Part shown: one piece after another, positions 52,921 through 62,400 of the stretch
How the letters are laid out: every line of letters starts with the position of its first letter
Position numbering within the stretch: position 1 is the stretch's first letter
Assembly (NCBI GenBank): GCA_021442155.1
Contig: CM038214.1
Span: forward strand, 310,093,001 to 310,157,000
DNA length: 64,000 nt
Direction of reading: 5' to 3'
Origin: Cymbidium sinense
Lineage: Eukaryota; Streptophyta; Magnoliopsida; Asparagales; Orchidaceae
The notes under the pieces: generated by a model
Told to the model about the DNA's origin: nothing
The model's database searches: none
The model's input: the letters and a program-made list of their open reading frames with translations, nothing else
Made by a program: the position numbers and the translations under genes

Positions 52921-53575
52921 ATGAATTATATGAAGCCGGATTAATTCGAATGATATATCTTGAAGGCTTTATGCCTCTTACAAAATTACCAAAAGTTCTC
53001 TACGAAGCCATCGAAACATTACAAGCTGTTGTCAAACATTGGAATTTATATATAAAATTATTTCAAAATTATCTGAAAATACAAGAAAAACAAATATCTC
53101 TGATACAAATCAGCATCAATAGAGAACCATTCTATCCCAAACTCATCAGAAAATGATGTGAAAATATCATAAAATATAGAAATAGAGTTATCAACCACTT
53201 TTGCCCATATTCTTAAAAAAGAGATTCCGAAGAAGACAATATACGAGATAGCCAATGATAGGCAAAGATACTCTTTATATCAAGAACGAATTAATCCTCA
53301 AATATATTTTCATACACATGGCAAATATCATGTTACATATATCTATGGTATCACTGATGCCAACATTATAAACGAATTATACAAAGCCGGATTAATTCGA
53401 ATGACATATCTTGAAGACTTTATGCCTCTTACAAAATTACCAAAAGTTCTCTATGATGCCATCGAAACATTCCAAGCTATTGTCAAATATTGGAAATTAT
53501 ATATAAAATTATTTCAGACTTATCCGGAAATACCAGAAGGACAAATATCTTTGATACAAACCCACCTATCCAAAC
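52920..53575 (+). pseudogene. Viral 3' ORF middle part with internal duplication
   Basis: The plus strand contains LTKLPKVLYEAIETLQAVVK and HWNLYIKLFQNYLKIQEKQI (52950-53156), then goes back to an earlier part of the ORF (STTFAHILKKEIP-type, 53180) and reads the same segment again at 53401-53560 (LTKLPKVLYDAIETFQAIVK). Thus about 200 bp are present twice in direct order. It ends in a short scrap of the protease-RT linker near 53555-53575. Confidence 0.75.
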
Positions 53576-54770
53576 CCTATCACTGTTGGCTCCAAAGAAT
53601 ATTGTAAGGTTCTGGTAATTTGTAAAAATAGCTATCTAAGTATATGAGTCAGTCAGTGGCTAAAATATTATAAAAGTATTTCAAATATTCACAACTATAT
53701 TCATGTAAATAGTAGATGTTACATATACCTAGAGTGGTTAATTTTTGTTTTGCAATTTCTGATTATTTTTTAGCTTTTTCTTCTTCAATGGTATATTTTA
53801 TAGTATATCCAAGAAATTCACTTTTAATAAAATTTGCATAAATTACAGGTCATCTATCAGGGGTATGAAGTGTTCGTTCTGCTAAACAAGTAGATCTAAT
53901 ATTTTGTTTTTGATCAGAACTTAAGCCTAGAAACCATTATTTGCAAATTCCTGTTAGAGTGTTTTCTATAAAACTATATGCATCTTCTCCTTGAAGTGTG
54001 TAATTAAAAATAGTGAGACTATTTTCAATCATCCATTTATCAATTATTTCATTTTTATTTTAATAGCATTCGATGTTTAAATAAATTCCATGTTCGCTAA
54101 TTGGTTCGGGTGGACAATTTGGTATTTGAGAAGTGTGTTGATTTGAGAGTTGGAATTCCTAGTTGCAGAGGCATAAATATTTGTCTAGTCAGCATAAGCT
54201 GAGTTACTAGAACTGGCTTTTGTACTAGCTTGAGCTTGTGTACTAGCTTGAGTAGTAGTTGTGGTAAGTGGTCTATCTAAAGATGGAGTATGAGGAGTAT
54301 TCATAAATTGATGTTTATTGAGAGCGGTTATTAACTCTTCTATTTCTTCAGAGGGTTCTTGTATGTCAATTATTTCATTAATCTGAACTGCTCCATGGAT
54401 TTGAGGGAGTCTGTTTAGGTCTACTTTATATATTGTTGTTTTAAGTTCATATAAGTAAGAATTATCCATTCATTAAGATTACCGAGAGGTTCTTTAATGT
54501 GAAATATTTTCTTCGGGAAAACTTCTAATTGGTTATTTTAATATTAAGTTTTAAGTTTTCTATTTTGAAATTTAAAAATTCTTTAGTGAGTTTAGTCTTG
54601 GAAAATATCTGCTTCTAACTCTTCTAGTAATAGTCATTTATTTAATTTTTTTCTACTTTTATTTTTGTCTCATAAGAAAAGAAATTAGATTCATATGTAT
54701 ATGATGATGTATAAAAATATGAACAGTGACCACTGCACTATTGATCTTTTTCAGGCTCTAATTGATAACA
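53576..54770 (-). pseudogene. Viral capsid region and leader end, copy 3
   Basis: From 54770 on the minus strand: leader end lacking the primer-site core, capsid N-terminal frames (54185-54469: NSYLYELKTTIYKVDLNRLP, IHGAVQINEIIDIQEPSEEI), linker, capsid core near 53880-54090 and part of the region before the zinc knuckle. A small deletion at 54140-54200 removes part of the linker. At 54770 it meets a plus-strand copy of the same leader, forming an inverted repeat. Confidence 0.78.
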
Positions 54771-54939
54771 AAGTGAAAATAAAATAATTAGAAAAATAAT
54801 TAGAAGAAACAACAAAACAGTTGCATCTATTAATCATAAAAAAGATAGAAAAATTAAACACTGCTGATAACAAAGTGAAAAATTAAAGATCAACAGGTAT
54901 CAGAGCCTGAAAAAGATCAACAGTGCAGTGGGCACTATT
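54771..54939 (+). pseudogene. Viral leader coiled-coil segment and primer site, plus strand
   Basis: The plus strand reads LEETTKQLHLLIIKKIEKLN, a coiled-coil-like segment also found at 59831-60109 on the minus strand, then a primer-binding site with one mismatch (54896-54908) and the start of the capsid frame. It is the right arm of an inverted repeat centred near 54770. Confidence 0.7.
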
Positions 54940-56447
54940 CATGTTTTTATACATCATCTTATACATATGAATCCAATTTCCCATCTTATGAGAGAGAAAT
55001 AAAAGAAGAACAAAAATTAAATAAATGACTATTCCTAGAAGAATTAGAAGCAGATATTTTCCATGATTAAACTCACGAAAGAATTTTTAGAAACTAAATT
55101 TCAACGTATACAAGAAAACATAAAACTTAATATTAAAAATAACCAGTTAGATGTTTTCCCAGAAGAATAGCTATTTCACATTAAAGAACCTCTCGGTAAT
55201 CTTAATGACTGGATAATTCTTACTTATATGAACTTAAAACAACAATATAAAGTAGGACAGACACTAAACAGACTCCCTCAGATCCATGGAGCAGTTCAGA
55301 TTAACGAAATAATTGACATACAAGAACCCTTACAAGAAATAGATGAGTTAATAACTGCTCTCAATAAACATCAATTTATGAATACTCCTCAAACTCCATC
55401 TTTAGATAGACCACTTACCTATGGGAAAAAGTGGTCGATAACTCTATTTCTGTATTTCCTGATATTTTCATATAATTTTCTAATGAGTTTGGTTTTGTTT
55501 TTATGACATTTTGTTGTAATGTTGTAATGTATGATAATTACTCTTCATCAACTTCTCCGAGGAGATATTTTTTCACATTCTGTAATTCGATCAATAATTG
55601 GTTGTTGTATGCTATTTCATATTCTAGCTTCCACAGTTGTTGATCCAATAATTTGAATTATCAGATACTCTCGACATGGAAACAAACCCTGTTCATGTTT
55701 TTATACATCATCATATACATATGAATCCAATTGCTTTTCTTATGACATGGAAATAAAAGTAGAACAAAAATTAAAGAAATGACTATTCCTAGAAGAATTA
55801 GAATCAGATATTTTCCATGATTAAACTCATTAAAGAATTTTTAGAAATTGAATTTCAACGTATACAAGAAAACATAAAACTTAATATTAAAAATAACCAG
55901 TTAGAAGTTTTCCCAGAAGAACAACTATTTCACTTTAAAGCACCTCTCGATAATCTTAATGAATGGATAATTCTTACTTATATGAACTTAAAACAATAAT
56001 ATAAAATAGGACACTTTGCAGACTCACTCAGATCCATGGAGCAGTTCAGATTAACGAAATAATTGACATACAAGAACCCATACAAGAAATAGATGAGTTA
56101 ATAACTACTCTCAATAAACATCAATTTATGAATACTCCTCAAATTCCATCTTTAGATAGACCAATTACCTATGGGAAAAAGTGGTTGATAACTCTATTTC
56201 GATATTTTCTGATATTTTCATATAATTTTTTGATGAGTTTGCTTTTGTATTTATGGCATTTTGTTGTAATGTTGTAATGTATGGTAATTACACTTCATCA
56301 ACTTCTCCGAGGAGATATTTTTTCACATTCTATAATTCGATCAATAATTGGTTGTTGTATGCTATTTCACAATCTAGCTTCCACAGTTGTTGATCCAATA
56401 ATTCAATATATCCAGTAATTTTGTGATCATCAGATTATATTGATTCT
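54940..56447 (+). repeat. Tandem duplication (~750 bp x2) of a chimeric viral unit
   Basis: Unit 1 (54940-55693) and unit 2 (55694-56447) are offset by 750-754 bp. Each holds a plus-strand capsid N-terminal part (EFLE..FQRIQENIKLNIKNN, WIILTYMNLKQ, NEIIDIQEP) that switches at TTACCTATGGGAAAAAGTGG (55417 and 56167) into the minus-strand 3' ORF. The join is the same in both, so the rearrangement came first and the duplication second. Unit 1 ends with a short plus-strand piece of the 3' ORF (55657-55690). Confidence 0.85.
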
Positions 56448-57000
56448 TTGGTTGTAGAGTTTGTTTCCATGTCGAGAGTATCTGATAATTCAAAGTCATT
56501 GTCTGGGAGAGAACTCATGACCTGCAAAATTCTCGGGTTAAAGTATTAGCTAAAGCATTTCTTTTTTACTTCAATATATTCTATATCAAAATTATAAGCA
56601 GAAAACCAACTTTGCCATTTAATTAATCGTTTATTAGGTAAAGAATCTATAGTTTTTCCTTTTATAAAAGAAATAGCAGTTTTATTATCAGTTCTAATGT
56701 TAAAGAGTTCATTCAGAAATAACTCAAATTTTTTATGGCTTTTTTAATTGCTAGGAGTTCCTTTTCATTGATATGATAATTTTGTTCGGCGGATGTATAC
56801 GTACCCGAAGCATATTGACATAAGACCTCTGTATTTTGTCGTATAGCTTTTAAAATAGCTCCCCAGTAGATGTCTGAGCTATCAGTTTCAATGATTAATT
56901 TTTCTTTGGTTGGTAGAGTTAGTTTTGGAAGGTATTTACATCATTGTTTTATTTGTTGTAAGGTATGTTGGTCAGAGCTATCCCATGTGCAAAGTACATT
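56165..57000 (-). pseudogene. Viral RNase H and start of downstream ORF
   Basis: On the minus strand RNase H is seen at about 56940-56570 (ETDSSDIYWGAILKAIR-like, YHINEKELLAIKKAIKN, RTDNKTAISFIKGK). Directly after it comes the downstream ORF start (SSLPDNDFELSDTLDMETNS-like, then a coiled-coil part) to 56165, where it meets the duplicated chimeric junction. Single-base indels occur around 56740. Confidence 0.8.
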
Positions 57001-57710
57001 TTTTTGAAGTTTCTTTTGTAAGGGTGCTCTAAGGCTAGCTAAATTTTGAATAAGTGCTTTAGCGTAGTTAATACAACCCAGAAAATATTATAAATCTTTC
57101 TGATTGGTGATAGTTGTAAATTTATCTATTTTTTGTAAAATATGGTATTGTAATTCGACTGCGCTGTTATCAATTTTTAATCCTAAAAGGTCAATGGTAG
57201 TTGTTACAAAAATAGCTTTCTTTTTGCTTAAAATGATTCCATGTTGATGTGCTTTATTTGCCAAGAGGGTGAGATGTTTCATATAGGCTATTAAAGTGAT
57301 ACTAAAAAAAAGAATATCATCAACATAAACTAGTGAAAAAGTGTTAAATTCTGAAAATAAATAATCCATTCTTCGTTGAAATATTTGTGGTGCAATTTTG
57401 AGGCCAAAGGGCATGACATTCCATTGATAGTGGCCTTGAGGGATACTAAAGGCGGTTAATTCTATACAGTCAAGGTGCATTTTTATTCGCCAAAAGCTAG
57501 ATTTGCAGTCAAGTTTTGAAAACCATTTTGCATTTTTAATTTGGTTAATCAAAACTTCTTTATTGGGAAGAAAGTAGCCGTCAAATTTAGTATTGTCATT
57601 GAGTTTTTTATAATTGATGACCATACGGGCCTTACCGTGAACTTATTCGGCATGATTGCATACAAGAAAAGTGGGATTGCTATGTGGACTAGTACTATGT
57701 TGTAATTGTA
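57001..57710 (-). pseudogene. Viral reverse transcriptase, best minus-strand copy
   Basis: The longest viral frame in the window (57088-57624, 178 residues) starts MVINYKKLNDNTKFDGYFLP, continues KLDCKSSFWRIKMHLDCIEL, IPQGHYQWNVMPFGLKIAPQ and reaches YVDDILFFS (YVDD at 57316-57327). Before it, 57640-57710 gives SPHSNPTFLVCNHAE, the segment ahead of RT. The palm and the catalytic pair are intact, but a stop near 57085 ends it before the connection domain. The movement protein is fused directly in front, without protease. Confidence 0.92.
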
Positions 57711-58260
57711 TTCGATCAAGTTTTTGTTTTAGTGTTAATGTTCGATCTAGATGTCTATCATTAATGTTAATAGCATAATTTAGATGTAAATTAAATAATA
57801 AAGATTGATAACATAAGTTTCCTTGAATAACTCCTAATAAGGCATCTTTTTTCAAGTGAATTATTCTATCATCATAAATCCATAATGTGATAGGGCTATT
57901 AATTTCTTTTCTAAAATTTGCTTTTATTAGTATTTGAATACCACCAAAAAATGCATTTCTGTATTTTTCGGGTTGTGGAATTTTTTGTAGATCCTAATTT
58001 CTCTTAGATAAATTATATAAAGGAATTTTTGTACTACCTTGTGCTTCAGTTATTTCAATTGAGTATTCTCCTTGATGTATTGTATAGTATACAGTTCTAT
58101 TCCATGTTCAAATTAGCATATCAAAATAATCTTTAGTTCTTAAAGATAATTTTCATTTTCTAATCTTTTTATATTCGGTTTCTAAAAGGGTTAAGTGTCT
58201 ATTATATTCTGGTTGGTCATCTATAATAGTATATGTTTCAGAGATCTATTCTATGTCTGA
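57643..58260 (-). pseudogene. Viral movement protein, copy 3, fused to RT
   Basis: The minus strand reads TVYYTIHQGEYSIEITEAQG, FFGGIQILIKANFRKEINSP, WIYDDRIIHLKKDALLGVIQ, GNLCYQSLLFNLHLN and DRHLDRTLTLKQKLDRIQL, then passes at about 57710 into the segment ahead of RT. The protease and both linkers (about 1.1 kb or more) are missing here. The junction lies at TTGTAA, which is shared by both partners. Several stops interrupt the N-terminal half. Confidence 0.85.
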
Positions 58261-59420
58261 CATGATTAATATGAATATAGGTATTCATTTAAATCAGTAT
58301 TGTCATAACATGCTGAATTAATAAAATTTTCTTCAGTGTCAGTTAATTCACAGAGTTCATGTTCAGATTCGATTTCAAAGATATCAAATATGGGTTCTAA
58401 GTCTTTTTCTTTGATTATTTTTATAGATTTTAGATTTACTATTTTTTGATGTTTAGGGCATTCGTTTGCATAGTGTCCTTCTTCTTTGCATAACCAACAT
58501 TTACAAATTTTTGGTTTTTTCATAAATTGTTTCTTTCGGAAAGTTCATTTTTTATTATTAAAATTTTGTTTATTAGTTTTTCTAATGAATTTTTTCTTTT
58601 TGTGACAAATTTGTCCTTTACAGGATGTTGTATTATGTGAGTTTATACAACCCCATTGATGTACAAAATATGTTCTGTTACAACATAAAGATTTCTTATA
58701 TTTTTTATTTTGTTTATGTAGGTCAATTTGTTGATAAGCATCAGCAAGTCTTTCTTCAGCAAATTGTATTCAACTACCTAGAGTTATATCATTAGGATAA
58801 GTTTGGAGAAATTGTTGGCTCCAAAGAATATTGTAAGGTTCTGGTAATTTGTAAAAATAGGTATCTAAGTATAGGAGTCGGTTGGTGGCTAAAATATTAT
58901 AAAAGTATTTCTGATATTCACAACTATATTCTTGTAAATAACAGATGTTACATATACCTAGAGTGGTTAATTTTTGTTTTGCAATTTCAGAATGTTTTTT
59001 AGCTTTTTCTTCTTCAATGGTATATTTTATAGTATATCCAATAAATTCACTTTTAATAAAATCTACATAAATTCCAGGCCATCTACCAGGGGTATGAAGG
59101 GTTCATTCCGCTAAACAAGTAGATCTAATATTTTGTTTTTGATCAGAACTTAAGCCTAGAAACCATTTTTTACAAATTGTTGTTAGAGTGTTTTCTATAA
59201 AACTATATGCATCTTCTCCTTGAAGTGTAATTAAAATAAGACTATTTTCAATCCATTTATCAATTGTTTCGTTTATGTTTTTACAGCAGTCGATGTTTAA
59301 ATAAATTCCATGTCCGCTAATTGGTTCGGGTGGATAATTTGGTATTTGAGAAGTATGTTGATTTCGAGGAGTTGGAATTCATCTAGTTGTTGTTGGAGGC
59401 TTAAATATTTGTCTAGTCAT
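58261..59420 (-). pseudogene. Viral capsid region with zinc knuckle, copy 4
   Basis: On the minus strand: capsid core around 59100-59340 (GHGIYLNIDCCKN, SFIENT, KKWFLGLSSDQKQNI), a segment with TLGICNICYL and NRLLYLDTYFYKLPEPYNIL (about 58850-59000), QFAEERLADAYQQIDLHKQN, a basic stretch, the knuckle KCWLCKEEGHYANECPKHQK (58440-58500) and the acidic linker EIESEHELCELTDTEENF (58300-58400). It is the most nearly continuous capsid copy and leads straight to the movement protein. A few stops and deletions (for example near 59230) break it. Confidence 0.85.
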
Positions 59421-59802
59421 ATTACGAGTTTAAGAATGCGGGCGGCTTGTGTACTAGCTTGTACACAAATTATTAGGTAAAGAATCTATAATTTTTCCTT
59501 TTAAAAAACATTAATAAAAAACTTTTTTTAGTGTTAATATATGATGATGTATAAAAACATGAACAATTTGGTATTTGAGAAGTGTGTTAATTATCTTTAG
59601 GAACTAAAGATTGTTTTGATATGCCAATGTTAACATGGAATAGAACTGTATACTATACAATTTTGTCGTGTGGACTAGTACTATGTGAGATGAGTTGTAA
59701 CTATAGTAACTCAACGAGTTGGGTTTGAAATTCAAGTTTATCGTCGCTGGTATATTTCATAAGTCAAACACGAATAATTAAAGAGGGGTTTAAGGGACCA
59801 AA
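59420..59802. other. Viral scraps at a junction
   Basis: The stretch contains a capsid-linker scrap (-), RNase H end (-, near 59480), a leader word (ATGATGTATAAAAACATGAA), a movement protein start (+, 59590-59660) and the protease-RT linker joined to the RT start (-, 59668-59800). The last scrap shows the uninterrupted linker-RT connection that is deleted at 57710. No frame survives. Confidence 0.65.
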
Positions 59803-60109
59803 TATCTACTTCTAGTCCTTCTAGGAATAGTCATTTCTTTAATTTTTGTTCTTCTTTTATTTCTGTCTCACAAGAAGGGAAATTGGATTCATATGTATAT
59901 GATGATGTATAAAAACATGAACAATGACCTTGCCTTTGATCTTTTCTCGATACCATTTTGTCATGCGGCTCTAACTGACTTTTATTTTTCTCTTTGTTAT
60001 CAACAGAGCTTAATTTTTCTATCTTTTTTATGATTAATAGACGCAACTGTTCTGTTGTTTCTTCTAATTGATTTTCTAATTGTTTTATTTTCTCTTCTCT
60101 TGACGTCAT
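59803..60109 (-). pseudogene. Viral leader coiled-coil segment before the capsid gene
   Basis: The 92-residue minus-strand frame (59831-60109) reads MTSREEKIKQLENQLEETTE, QLRLLIIKKIEKLSSVDNKE and then, past a decayed primer-binding site, YTYESNFPSCETEIKEEQKL. The first 45 residues have heptad-like Leu/Ile spacing and look like a coiled coil. Whether this is translated or is simply open leader RNA is unclear, because the primer-binding site lies inside it. Confidence 0.6.
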
Positions 60110-60600
60110 GATAACTACAATCTTCTCTTTGACTACGTATGTAAGCTCTCTCTTATGGGTCCAGTACGCTTCCCTAAGTATTTTATCTTCTTATGTAATA
60201 TATGCTATTTTATTATGTGGATTTTTGGAGGTTTGACCCTGCTTACTCCGGTTCATATCGTAGTCTTCTAAAACTCATGGCTTCGAGGAAGATTAGCACT
60301 TAAGACCACAACCTCTATGATTACTTCAGAATAATAGAGCACAACTGATGTTCATTTCCTACTCATGGCGTAATCCAAAAATACTCATAATAACATAGTA
60401 CATATTATTCCAAGCAGACAAAATGATCTTACAAAAGCATATGAAAACATAAAATAAAAACTTACAGACATAGTCAGAGAGAAGTTTTATTTAGCCAGAC
60501 ATGCTATAATACATGTTACTTCTCTGTATATAACTTAGGAAACTCATAGGAGGACTCTCAGGTGAACTTAAGAAAAGATGACTAGGCCAACTTCATTTCT
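60110..60600 (-). promoter_or_regulatory. Viral intergenic promoter and leader, copy 3
   Basis: On the minus strand a TATA-like TTATATAC lies at about 60526-60533, followed by AGAGAAGTAACATGTATTAT and the four-codon ORF ATGAGTAGGAAATGA at 60352-60366. It is contiguous with the 3' ORF upstream (60560-62035) and the leader downstream (59803), so this copy spans the circular junction of the viral genome. Confidence 0.66.
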
Positions 60601-62035
60601 GCCCTCCCTGAATGAATGTTTTCATGCTAATTTATAGACTCTTGTTGGTGCTGCAAATAATTACTTTGCCTTTGTTTTTCTATCATTGTCTTCCTTTTTT
60701 CGAGAGTGGAGTGAATAATTGAGCTTAAGTGCATCTTTATTTTCCTGAGTGGGAATCTTTCTTCTTTTCCTTTGAGTGGAGCTACTTTTGCAATTCAACT
60801 TTACTTTAATTATATCTGCTATCAATAATTTAGTCTTTGTCAAGAATTCTGTTACTTTTTTACGTAGTCTGTCAATAATTCTTTGTCACTTTTATAAAAG
60901 TCAATAATTCTTGTCATTTTTTTACTGTAGTCGTCAATAATTTTGTTCCACTTGTGTTTGACGTTGTTTTAATCCTTCTCGAAAAGTCTGAAGTGTTTGT
61001 TTTTTCTTGCAATAATTGCATTGATGTAGTTTGTCGGTTTGTAATCTTGCACAAAATTTTTCTTTAACGCTGGCTTTGATCATATTTTTTTGAAGCATAT
61101 TTATCCATTTTGGTATAACACTTCATGGATTCGTCTGGTTGGAGTCTTGCTGTAGTTGTAGATAAATAATGTATCGCTGCAGTGATATACCCAAATATTT
61201 TTTGTGTCTATTTTTCTAGTTTCCATCGATATTTGAAATAAATCTTCATCCTTTTGTCATTGATAAAATTGTTTAGAGGTCATATATTTTGGATATAATG
61301 GTTCTCTACTGATGCCAATTGTATCAGAGACATTTGTCCTTCTGGTATGTCTAGATAATTATGAAATAATTTTATATATAAATTCTAATGTTTGACAACA
61401 GCTTGGAATGTTTCGATGGCTTCGTAGAGAACTTTTGGTAATTTCGTAAGAGGCGTAAAGTCTTCAAGATATATCATTCGAATTAATCCAACTTCGTATA
61501 ATTCGTTTATAATGTTGGCAGTAGTGATAGCATAGATATATGCAACATGATATTTTCCATGTGTATGAAAATATATTTGAGGATTAATTCATTCTTGATA
61601 TAAAGATATCTTTTCCAATCATTAGCTACTCATATATTGTCTTCTTTGGAATCTCTTTTTTAAGAATATGGGCAAAAGAGGTTGATAACTCTATTTCTAT
61701 ATTTTTTGATATTTTCATATCATTTTCTGATGAGTTTGGTTTTTTTATGGCATTTTGTTGTAATGTTGTAATGAATGGTAATTGCTCTTCATCAACTTCT
61801 CCAAGGAGATATTTTTCACATTCGTAATTCGATGATAATTGGTTATGTATTTCACATTCTAGATTCCACGTTGTTGATCCAATAATTCGATATATCTAGT
61901 AATTTTGTGATCGTCAGATTTTATTGATTCTTTGGTTGTAGAGTTTGTTTCCATGTCGAGAGTATTTGGTAATTCGAAGTCGTTGTCTGGGAGAGAACTC
62001 ATGACCTGTAAAATTCTCAGGTTAAAGTATCAGCT
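60560..62035 (-). pseudogene. Viral ORF downstream of RNase H, copy 3
   Basis: This is contiguous with RNase H (62035-62305) upstream and the promoter downstream on the minus strand. It has the same parts as 47225-48710: DYKLPDT-like start, coiled-coil segment (about 61830), middle part with IETFQAVVKHWNLYIKLF-type sequence (about 61350-61430), basic end, minisatellite (60835-60955, decayed) and tail (60661-60843). Many small deletions, for example around 61840-61870, break all frames. Confidence 0.72.
60835..60955 (-). repeat. 33-bp minisatellite, decayed copy
   Basis: About three units resembling GTCAATAATTCTTGTCACTT with indels that disturb the 33-bp period. Location is the same as in the other copies of the ORF. 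Confidence 0.75.
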
Positions 62036-62400
62036 AAAGCATTTCTTTTTTCCTTCAATATATTCTATATCAAAATTATAAGCAGAAAACCAACTTTGCC
62101 ATCTAATTAATAATTTATTAGGTAAAGAATTTATAATTTTTCCTTTTATAAAAGAAATAGTAGTTTTATTATCAGTTCTAATGATAAAGTGTTCATTGAA
62201 AAATAACTCAAACTTTTTGATGCATTTTTTAATTTCTAGGAGTACCTTTTCATTGATATGATATTTTGTTTGGCAGATGTATATGTACCCGAAGCATATC
62301 GACATAAGACCTCTGTATTTTGTCGTATAGCTTTTAAAATAGCTCCCCAGCAGATGTTTGAGCTATCAGTTTTAATGATTAATTTTTCATTGGTTGGTAA
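62030..62400 (-). pseudogene. Viral RNase H relic, copy 3
   Basis: The minus-strand frame 62030-62305 reads TKYHINEKVLLEIKKCIKKF, ELFFNEHFIIRTDNKTTISF and IKGKIINSLPNKLLIRWQSW, then FSAYNFDIEYIEGKK, the end of RNase H. Upstream to 62400 the AILKAIRQNTEVLCRYASGT-like start is present in another frame. The metal-binding RTDNKT aspartate is kept. It is continuous with the next ORF. Confidence 0.82.
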
